Assembly (NCBI GenBank): GCA_028641055.1
Contig: CM054061.1
Coordinates: forward strand, 61,789,904 to 61,853,903
Length of the DNA stretch: 64,000 nucleotides
Direction: 5' to 3'
DNA from: Alopecurus myosuroides
Lineage: Eukaryota; Streptophyta; Magnoliopsida; Poales; Poaceae
Shown: positions 55,900 to 64,000 of the stretch, piece after piece
How positions within the stretch are numbered: position 1 is the first letter of the stretch
Layout of the letters: each line of letters opens with the position of its first letter
The notes under the pieces: generated by a model
What the model was told of the DNA's origin: nothing
The model's database searches: none
What the model saw: the letters and a program-made list of their open reading frames with translations, nothing else
Position numbers and translations under genes: made by a program

Positions 55900-58800
55900 A
55901 TGGCTCCCAAGCGACAAGGAAAACATCCTGCTCAAGCAAGGACCACCCAAGCCATATCCGCCAATTGGGGGCGCTCCACAACCACTAAGGCCAAGTTGGA
56001 CGAATTAACCGAGTTAGGCACCCTCCCCTCTCAGAAAGACATCCACTGGAGGGTGCCAGGTAACGAAACTCATCCCACACCCGCAGAAGACGAGGTAATC
56101 TGCTTTGTAGAGCACGTGACCCGAGGATTTCGCCCTCCGGGTCACCCTTTCTTTAGGGAGGTCTTAGATCACTACGGACTCCGGGTGTTCGACATAGGGC
56201 CTAACTCTATGTTGAACATCACTCACTTCATAGTTCTATCTGAATCGTATTTGTGCATGCCACCAAACTTGACTCTTTTCACTGAGTTATTCCAATGCAA
56301 ACCGTGCCGCGAAAGCGGCGACGGGGCGCTTCTCACTTGCGGCGGGGTATCCATCCAACGCCGTAGGAATTCTTTAATGCCAACCCTCAACCTGCAATCC
56401 TGTGCCAAACACTGGCAGTTGTCCTTTTTTTACTGTCGCGATACCTCCCCCGACAGCGAGAAGAAGCTGCCGGGTTACTCAGAGACCCCCCTCAAACCCT
56501 CCGAGTCTTTCAGTGCCTTCGCACCAGACTCGGACAGGGAAGCAATCCTTCCTGCACTAGCCAAAATAGCCATTCTCTCAGCCCAAGGCCTCCTAGGGCT
56601 CAATCTGATAAAGACATGGGTCGACTTCCGAATCCAACCTAATTCCATCCGCACCAAATTGATGTGCGAGTATTCGGGTCACACTACAGATGCACTTCGC
56701 TATTCCTCCAAAAGCTTTGCGACTGGTGACACTATCAAGACCATCAAGAGCCTCTTGGCAGAGAAACTGGATGTGGTAAAGGGCATCTCCGGGTTACCTC
56801 CGTTTACTCGGGAAAATCCGGCTCCAACGGTAATACCCGGCACTCATAACTTGTCTCCACATTTCAACTCGATACTGCCTCTAAACATTAACTTTATCTT
56901 TTTACCTTAGGCTGATGACCCCTTCTGGAGAGTGGACCCACTCCCCCCCTCCAGAGACCCGGAAGAGGAGGACGAGACGACTGACGACAGCGAAGGTACT
57001 CACCCAAGATCTACATACTTTTGCTTGTATTACTTTCCGTTCGTCTGTCTTTTTCCCAATGAATACACATCTGGCTCGCAGGGCTGGAGGACGAAGGGGG
57101 AAACAACGAGGATGACCCGGAGAGGACCGAGTCTGACCCAGAGGCAACAGCCGGGGCCAAGAGGAAAAGCAGGGGGACGGTATCCAAGGTTCCTTTTTCC
57201 TCACTATCTTCCGAATCTTACTCCTTTGACGCCATGCGAAGACTTAACCATCAATTATCAAATTCGCCGTGCTTGAAGGAACCTTTCCCTGCCAAGCGCA
57301 GGGTAACTCGGAGCTCCCCGGGCGAAGATCCCCTTAACCCGAGCATCTCCGCCCCTTTAGTCCCTCGTGGCAGCGCTCCTCCACCTCGTTCTTCCAACTC
57401 TCCTCAGCGCCACCCTTCTCCTAACCACCCACGAGCCAGGCAATTCCGGGTTCCATTAGTGGTTCCTGCGAATACCTCATCTACTTCAAGTGGCGAGCTC
57501 CCATCGGATTACACTGTGAATGCCGGGTAAGTTTTTGCCTTACTATTTCTTTTTGCCTCTAGCGAACTTTCATCCGAGCCACCGTCATCATCAATAACTG
57601 CCTTTTTTCATCTTTCTTTCAGTGCTCAGGTCACCGTCAGTGACCCGGAAAACACAGAAACGGCTAACACTCAGGTGGGGAAGCCGACTGACGACACAGA
57701 CGCCGCAACCGGAGGTGATGCTGCCACTAACCGGGAACAAGGCCCGCTGAACAATCCACTTTCCCAAACCGTCGGATCTCCTTCCTTATCGGAACCAGTA
57801 GATGAAGAGATAGAAATTCTAGATACGAGGATGAACCCTCCCAACCCGGACACTCAGACTGTCCGGGTCTCCACTCCAAATGCGAGGAAAACCCCCCTGC
57901 CTGATGACCAAGCTGCCGGCTCTTCCCGGACTCATTCCGATGAGTTAACGTTTGCCCAGATGCTGGAAACCCTGCGCACCTTACGAGCTAACGAGGAAAA
58001 CATCCTGGGAGCCTTAATAACCAAACATGAGGTAAGTTGAACTAATGTTGCTTGTACCTTTGTCCAGTCCCCAAGTTCCGAGTGAGTTCATTCATGACTT
58101 GCTCGGGACTTTATTATACCATTGACTGATAACCGTGCTCTTCTATCCGACTAACACTTTTTAACATCCATGCAGTCTTTCGTGACTCAATATGAGGAGA
58201 AACTTGCAGACGCCACCAAGCTCATTGAAAAAGAAATATCTTTACGCGAAGCGGCCGAGACTGAAGCCAGAAGGAATAGGCAATTAATGAAGAAGTACCG
58301 AAGAAGGGCTCACCGGGCCGAAGACGACCTGACAAGCCTTTCTGTCGAAATTTCTGATACCTATCGTTCTTTGCTTGGTATGCTTCCTTCTCCGAGTTTA
58401 TCCTTTTGACCAACAGCAAAAAATGCTTAGCTGATATATTCATTTTACTCCAGGCCCGGATGAAACCATGCCGGATGAGGATGATATTGCCAAGCTGAAG
58501 ACCATGAAGAATGTTATCCGGCAGCTGTGTGCCGGAACCAGGTGGATTTTGGAAGAGTTACGGTGGCCAGGTAGAGGACATATTGACCTGAAGAGGATGC
58601 TGGACGCCTTTTCCACGGTTCCTGAGTGGATTTGGCACTGGAAGCGCTCGTCTTGCCGGGTTGGGATGACCCGGGGGCTATCACTCGCCAAGGCTTACTT
58701 CCCCAAGCTCGATCTGGCAAAGCTCATGGGCGGCTTCCCCGAATTCAAGCTTGATGGTTCAAAATTCTCGCGGGAGGATTTTCAGACTGTGCAGAAGGAG

Positions 58801-59103
58801 GTCCGTTATCCGGCTAGCGTGATCGCTGATGAACTGGACGTCAATACTCTTCTCCCTGCTTATGATGCTGCTGGTGTGGCAATTAAGTCAGATCTTCCCG
58901 AACCATATGACATGATGGCTCGGTGGAAGGAGGAAGCTGCTGCAATAAGGGCGGAGGCTGCCAAGAAACAAGCTGAAGCCGGCTCTGCTCCTGCTGCCTC
59001 AACGTCAGTCGTTCCGCCCCCTGCGGGGGCTGGTGCCGCCGATCCGGGTGTTGCTGCTACCACCAATGATGGCAAGGGTAAGGCCAAGATGGGCGCGGAG
59101 TGA
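55900..59103 (+). CDS. antisense spliced gene of element B, intact 906-codon model
   Basis: Six coding exons join in frame: 55900-56829, 56911-56995, 57082-57526, 57623-58031, 58176-58377 and 58454-59103. All borders are GT/AG and the total is 2721 nt including the TGA stop. Exon 1 has VICFVEHVTRGFRPPGHPFF, then VFDIGPNSMLNITHFIVLS, the same domain as in element A. Exons 2-4 are acidic, proline/serine-rich and disordered-looking. Exon 5 is a likely coiled coil (KLADATKLIEKEISLREAAE). Exon 6 has LRWPGRGHIDLKRMLDAFST and an Ala-rich tail. The gene is convergent with pol. Function is unknown; a gag- or transposase-related name would be unfounded. Confidence 0.8.
58065..58111 (+). repeat. C-run plus hairpin unit in intron 4 of gene B
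   Basis: AGTCCCCAAG leads into a stem of AAGTTCCGAGTGAGTT (58073-58088) and GACTTGCTCGGGACTT (58096-58111). It pairs over 16 positions, four of them G-U, with no mismatch. It has the same plan as the units in element A. Confidence 0.75.
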
Positions 59104-60206
59104 TATATGGTTTCCAATGCCTCTTCTTAAGCGTCAGTCGATCGACATCTTTTTGGAACAATCATTTTTGGGCGGTGCGTCTGTGCACCCTTGATATTTT
59201 TTCACCAATATTCTGTAATGCACACTAAGGCCTTGATATACTCGATGCCTGTTCCGACCTTTTTAAGTTTAAGCTCATCTGTTCTTGATATCTGATTTTA
59301 TTTATTGCTCCTTTTGTGAAAACTCGATTTCCGGGTCTCATGGGTATTGACAAGTGGATTTTGCTTCGAAGTCCCCAAGTCCCCAAGACTCGGATACTTG
59401 GATTTTTGCAACTATACAAGTAAGCCAGTTCTTTTCAAGATTCCAAGCTACCGGGCCCGGATTGCCGAGCCTAGGACACTTGATCTTGAAAAGGCAACGA
59501 AATGCTCATTGCTATTTTCACAAAGATCCATGAGTTGTTTCACATCGGATTTGAAGTTATGCTTAATAGTCATTGAGTTTCCAGCTATTCAGCCTTATAC
59601 TCTGCATAACTTGTGGTTTAGATGACCCTTTTGACTGCCTTGTACTGTAAGCCGGCTTTCGCGTGGATACCATGTTGTTACATCAATACGAAGACGTAGC
59701 CAGCCAATCCCCGTCGGGTTTCATGACTAACTGCCATCGTAAGCGAACAAATCATGCCACTTTAATGCGAGTCACATCGAGCTTAAGTAAGAGTAGCCAA
59801 GAAATTTGGACTTCTTTGTCCGGTTATAAGATTGTAGCCGTACTCGTTTGCGAGTAATCGGCCCTTATAACTCATAGGCATCATGGCCGGGTCTTTGAGT
59901 TTGTAACTGTGCTTTTTAAGCGATCAGCCCCCAAGACCTAGATATACGCATCGTACTGAGAATACATAACCTGATAACAACCATCTCTTTTCTTGATAAC
60001 CATCTCTTTACTTGATATGAAAAACTGATAACAACCATCTCTTTTCTTGATAACCATCTCTTTACTTGATATGAAAAATGTAGGTCAACAGGCCGCCTCA
60101 TTAAAAACCCGTCCAGTCCACAAAGGTGCCCTGGATAGGAAAAGAGTACGTCAGAAAACCTGCTGCCTATTACATCGTGCAATTCCACTTGCCAATATAG
60201 TCTTTA
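59104..60206. other. spacer between antisense gene and pol 3' ends
   Basis: No gene is seen. More C-runs (CCCCAAGTCCCCAAG at about 59373; CAGCCCCCAAG at about 59926) resemble the polypurine tract. The stretch would hold the 3' end of antisense transcripts. Confidence 0.5.
59971..60078. repeat. 54-bp tandem repeat, two perfect copies
   Basis: The unit starts CTGATAACAACCATCTC and contains a smaller internal repeat of TTGATAACCATCTCTTT. Copies are 59971-60024 and 60025-60078. Confidence 0.95.
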
Positions 60207-63200
60207 CTAAGTATAATACGGACGCAGCTGAGCCACGTTCCATGGTCTATCTCTTTCTTGCATAGATGAAGTGGTGTGCGCGGTGTCATTGACTGTAGCC
60301 GACTCCTCCCTTGCGTCTATCAAATAATATGATCCGTTATGTAGGTTCCGGCTTATGATAAATGGTCCTTCCCATGGTGGTGATAATTTGTGTTTTCCTT
60401 CGTTTGACTGTACCAGACGCAGAACCAAGTCTCCTTCCTGGAATACCCGGGTCTTCACACGCCGGCTATGATACCTCCGTAGATCTTGCTGATATATGGC
60501 TGATCTTTCCAGGGCTTGTTCTCTTTGCTCTTCTAGCATATCTACGGCGTCCTGCCGGGTTTTTTCGTTCTCTACTTCGACGTAAGCTGATACTCGCGGT
60601 GAATCGTGAATAATGTCACTCGGTAACACTGCTTCCGCACCATAGACCATGAAGAAGGGTGTCATCTGGGTGGATCTGTTAGGTGTAGTGTTGATACCCC
60701 AAACCACAGAAGGAAGTTCTTCGACCCATGCACCAGCTGCCCTGATACAGGGGACTCGCAATCGTGGTTTTAATCCGCGAAGCAATTCTTGGTTTGCCCT
60801 CTCCACTTGTCCATTGGCCTGCGGATGAGCCACTGATGCAACATCAAGCCGGATTCCATTGTTGCCACAGAATTTCTCCATCTCGCCAAGAGACATGTTA
60901 GTTCCGTTGTCGGTGATTATGCTGTGGGGATACCCAAACCGGTAGATAATCCTTTTCAGGAACTTGACTGCTGTAGCTGCTTCGCAATTAGTAACTGGCA
61001 TAACCTCAACCCACTTGGTAAACTTATCAATGGCCACCAAAAGATGCGTCTTCTTGCATGGTGACATATGGAAGGGACCAACCATGTCCATACCCCAAAC
61101 GGCGAACGGCCAAGTTAATGGGATGGTCCGTAATTCCATAGCCGGTACGTGTGTTTGGCGAGCGTACCTTTGACATCCGTCACATCTTGCTACCAAACGT
61201 TCTGCATCCGATAGAGCCGTAAGCCAGAAAAATCCGTGTCGATAAGCTTTAGCCACCAGAGACCTTGTAGATGCATGATGCCCACAGTCGCCTTCGTGTA
61301 TTTCCTTGAGAATCTGTCGGCCTTCTTCTGGCGCTACGCAGCGCAAGAAGACTCCTGTTGCGCTTCTCTTGTATAATTCTCCGTTGATGATAGAATACCC
61401 CTTTGCTCGCCTCAGGATTTGTCTTGCTAATACCTCCTGTTCTGGTAACTCGCCCCGCGATAAGTAGGCCAGGTATGGCTCTGTCCACTCGGGGATGGCG
61501 TGTACTGTGGCCACGTACTCCGAATCCGGGTCTTGATTTGCCAGTTCTTCCTCAGACTCGGTTTTAACTGATGGTCGCCACAACTCGTCCAAGAACACAT
61601 TAGGTGGAACCGGCTCCCTACGCGAGCCGAGTCTGGCGAGTGCGTCTGCTGCCTCGTTTTTTCTTCTGTCTATGTGCTCCACCTCATACCCGGAAAAGCA
61701 CCCGGCAACCCTGTCGACTTCCCTGCGGTATGCCGCCATGGTTGCATCCTTTCTGTCCCAAGTTCCCGATACCTGTTGTACCACAAGATCCGAATCTCCG
61801 AAGCATCGTATTCTTTTAATGTTCATTTCCTTGGCTACCTTTAAACCATGCAACAGGGCCTCATACTCGGCCACGTTATTTGAGCAATCAAAGTGAATTT
61901 GCAGTACGTAACTCAATTTGTCTCCCTTGGGCGATGTCAGCACTACTCCAGCTCCTGATCCCTCATATTGCTTTGACCCATCGAAGTGCATGGTCCATGA
62001 CTCGGATTTTGGAACTGTGGTAGCCATACCTGTATGTGTCCAGTCGTTAACGAAATCAATTAAAGCTTGGGACTTGATTGCTGACCTGGGTTCGTAGTTT
62101 ATGTGATAATCCCCCATCTCTATTGCCCACTTGGCTATTCTTCCCGTCGCGTCCGAGTTTCTGATAATATCCGACATTGGTATTGAGCTGACCACCGTTA
62201 TAGGATGTTCTTGGAAATACGGCTTCAACTTCCTGCTGGCCATGAAGACTCCGAACACCAACTTTTGCCAATGCGGATAGCGCTGCTTTGCTTCTGATAA
62301 TACTTCACTAATGTAATAAACCGGCCTCTGAACCGGGTAACCTTTCCCGTCCTCTTTGCGTTCCACGACAACCACTGCGCTAACGGCTCGGGGGCCAGCT
62401 GCCACGTATAGCCACATAGGCTCTTTAGGACCCGGCGCCGCTAGTACTGGTGCTTCAGATAGTTGCTTCTTTAGTGCTTCAAACGCTTCATCTGCCTCTT
62501 CGTCCCATACGAATTTATCCGATTTTCGCAAGAGCCGATACAAGGGTATTGCTTTTTCTCCGAGTCTAGATATGAACCGGCTCAAGGCTGCTACACAGCC
62601 CGTGAGCTTTTGAACATGCTTCAAGTTCTCCGGCTTTTTCAAACTCTGGATCGCCTTGATTTTATCTGGATTTGCCTCAATTCCTCTCTCGGAAACTATG
62701 AAGCCGAGTAATTTCCCAGCCGGAACTCCGAACACGCACTTAGTTGGATTAAGCTTCATCTGGTACCTCCTCAGGTTTTTGAATGTCTCCTTTAGATCAT
62801 CGATAAATGTCTCCGCCTTCCTGGTCTTGATGACCGCGTCATCCACGTAAGCATGGACGGTACGTCCGATTTGGTCCTCAAAGCACTTTTGAATACACCG
62901 TTGGTAAGTTGCGCCAGCGTTTTTCAACCCAAATGTCATAGTTTTATAACAAAAGGCCCCAAACGGGGTTATGAATGATGTTTTCTCCCAATCCTCCCTT
63001 TTGAGCTTAATCTGATGATACCCGGAATATGCATCCAGGAAGCATAGCAGATCGCTTCCCGCTACTGCGTCTATAATCTGATCTATCCTTGGGAGCGCGA
63101 ACGGATCCTTTGGACAATGCTTGTTAAGACTAGTGAAGTCAATGCACATCCTCCACTCGTTGGTCTTTTTCATCACCAGAACCGGGTTAGCCAACCAATC

Positions 63201-64000
63201 CGGGTGAAATACTTCCATGATAAAGCCGGCCGCCAGTAGCCGAGCGATTTCTTCGCCTATAGCTTTCCTTCTTTCCTCGTTCATTTTCCTCAAACCTTGT
63301 TTCACGGGCCTAGACTTGGGATCCACATGCAAACTGTGCTCAGCCAATTCTGTAGGGATACCCGGCATGTCGCTGGGTGTCCAGGCAAACACATCTGCAT
63401 TCGAGCGAATGAACTCCACGAGCGCCCCCTCCTGCTCTTTTCCCAGGTTAGACCCTATGGTAAACTGCTTAGTAGAATCCCCTTCGACAAAATCTATCTT
63501 CTTGGTGTCTTGCGCTGCCTTGAATTTTGCTCTCTCATCCTCAGTACTCGGTTTTTTTAAGGCTGTTCTATCGTCCGGGTTTACTTGAGATCGGTAATAT
63601 TCGAGTTCTTCCTTCCGGCATGCCTGCTCGGCCATAACTGAGTCTCCTTCGTCGCACTCGGCCGCTATATCCCGGTTCCCATGTATAGTGATGGTCCGTT
63701 TAGGACCCGGGATTTTCAGCTGTAAATACACGTAGCACGGCCTAGCCATGAATTGGGCGTAAGCCGGTCTCCCCAACAGCGCGTGGTAAGGACTGCGCAA
63801 CTTGACCACCTCAAACGTGAGCCACTCCACTCGATAATTATCCGTCGATTCCCCAAAAGCAACTTCCAAGGTGATCCTTCCCTCGGGGCTCGCCGAGTGA
63901 CCCGGTACGATCCCGTGAAAGATTGTTGAACTTTTCTGCAGCTGGGACTCTTTGAGACTCATCCGTAAGAAGGTCTCCCAGTAAAGGATGTTGATGCTAC
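60207..64000 (-). CDS. pol: gag-pol of element B: PR, RT, dual RNase H, INT; partial
   Basis: The minus-strand frame is open from the right edge to a stop at 60207. The first Met (63962) is internal: the frame upstream reads SINILYWETFLR, the part after the protease active site, so the true start lies outside. Reverse transcriptase has FLDAYSGYHQI and YVDD (62838-62849). A degenerate RNase H follows, with LYVAAG where a catalytic Asp is expected. A second, archaeal-type RNase H follows it (MHFDGSKQYEGSGAGVVL, about 61640-61995). Integrase has an HHCC region ending CDGCQRY and a core with GMDMVG, TDNGT and QANGQVERAN. Dual RNase H and the antisense gene identify the Tat lineage. No break is seen. 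Confidence 0.92.
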   Translation of the reverse strand, partial: SINILYWETFLRMSLKESQLQKSSTIFHGIVPGHSASPEGRITLEVAFGESTDNYRVEWLTFEVVKLRSPYHALLGRPAYAQFMARPCYVYLQLKIPGPKRTITIHGNRDIAAECDEGDSVMAEQACRKEELEYYRSQVNPDDRTALKKPSTEDERAKFKAAQDTKKIDFVEGDSTKQFTIGSNLGKEQEGALVEFIRSNADVFAWTPSDMPGIPTELAEHSLHVDPKSRPVKQGLRKMNEERRKAIGEEIARLLAAGFIMEVFHPDWLANPVLVMKKTNEWRMCIDFTSLNKHCPKDPFALPRIDQIIDAVAGSDLLCFLDAYSGYHQIKLKREDWEKTSFITPFGAFCYKTMTFGLKNAGATYQRCIQKCFEDQIGRTVHAYVDDAVIKTRKAETFIDDLKETFKNLRRYQMKLNPTKCVFGVPAGKLLGFIVSERGIEANPDKIKAIQSLKKPENLKHVQKLTGCVAALSRFISRLGEKAIPLYRLLRKSDKFVWDEEADEAFEALKKQLSEAPVLAAPGPKEPMWLYVAAGPRAVSAVVVVERKEDGKGYPVQRPVYYISEVLSEAKQRYPHWQKLVFGVFMASRKLKPYFQEHPITVVSSIPMSDIIRNSDATGRIAKWAIEMGDYHINYEPRSAIKSQALIDFVNDWTHTGMATTVPKSESWTMHFDGSKQYEGSGAGVVLTSPKGDKLSYVLQIHFDCSNNVAEYEALLHGLKVAKEMNIKRIRCFGDSDLVVQQVSGTWDRKDATMAAYRREVDRVAGCFSGYEVEHIDRRKNEAADALARLGSRREPVPPNVFLDELWRPSVKTESEEELANQDPDSEYVATVHAIPEWTEPYLAYLSRGELPEQEVLARQILRRAKGYSIINGELYKRSATGVFLRCVAPEEGRQILKEIHEGDCGHHASTRSLVAKAYRHGFFWLTALSDAERLVARCDGCQRYARQTHVPAMELRTIPLTWPFAVWGMDMVGPFHMSPCKKTHLLVAIDKFTKWVEVMPVTNCEAATAVKFLKRIIYRFGYPHSIITDNGTNMSLGEMEKFCGNNGIRLDVASVAHPQANGQVERANQELLRGLKPRLRVPCIRAAGAWVEELPSVVWGINTTPNRSTQMTPFFMVYGAEAVLPSDIIHDSPRVSAYVEVENEKTRQDAVDMLEEQREQALERSAIYQQDLRRYHSRRVKTRVFQEGDLVLRLVQSNEGKHKLSPPWEGPFIISRNLHNGSYYLIDAREESATVNDTAHTTSSMQERDRPWNVAQLRPYYT

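Noticed and set aside
63962..63964. ATG at 63962 as the start of the pol protein
   Set aside because: The frame is open upstream to the window edge and reads as protease, so the start is outside.

Overview
The window looks like intergenic DNA from a large grass genome, most likely Triticeae (wheat, Aegilops, barley or rye group). The support is a Stowaway-type MITE, an Au-type SINE tail, Athila-type LTRs with the TGGCGCC primer site, a CACTA end with TTTAGTACCGG repeats, and deeply nested LTR retrotransposons. Family names are given from recognition, not from a search. No prokaryotic genes, CRISPR array or rRNA are seen.

Layout. 1-1588: minus-strand Ty1/copia element cut by the left edge (gag, leader, LTR). 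1589-4540: remains of a small F-box locus, holding a Stowaway MITE, a broken F-box gene and a Pack-MULE-like element (2653-3928, 9-bp target duplication) that carries a damaged piece of a host gene. 4530-5348 and 18909-22850: two halves of an old Athila-like element, split by a complete 13.56-kb Ty3/gypsy chromovirus (5349-18908) with two 4.27-kb LTRs, gag, pol with a chromodomain, and a perfect 5-bp target duplication. 23099-37735: two tandem copies of a 7.3-kb segment. Each copy holds a dead copia element, an Athila-like LTR piece and an F-box gene broken by a SINE. The junction has ATAT microhomology, and the right breakpoint lies inside a hAT-like element. 38250-42780: LINE-like remnants, a CACTA end and unclassified DNA. 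42983-44104: the only intact-looking host gene, a 373-aa F-box protein, parent-like to the two broken copies. 44530-46050: two diverged A/T-rich modules, each ending in a tRNA-like box. 46855-48928: an inverted copy of the 4.2-kb sequence, split by a 1702-bp solo LTR. 49145-64000: two nested minus-strand Tat-lineage gypsy elements, A and B.

Elements A and B are the most interesting part. Each carries a long spliced gene on the opposite strand, between pol and the 3' LTR. In B all six predicted coding exons join in frame to 906 codons with no internal stop. In A the same six-exon plan exists but four in-frame stops break it. The G/C-run that serves as the polypurine tract is followed by a hairpin. 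This run-plus-hairpin unit recurs inside introns of both antisense genes, with different stem sequences that keep their pairing. Element A also has an array of short hairpins with compensating base changes at 50241-50485.

Apart from the F-box gene, the window's genes are mobile-element genes. The repeated insertions give a readable relative history because several empty sites are present in the same window.
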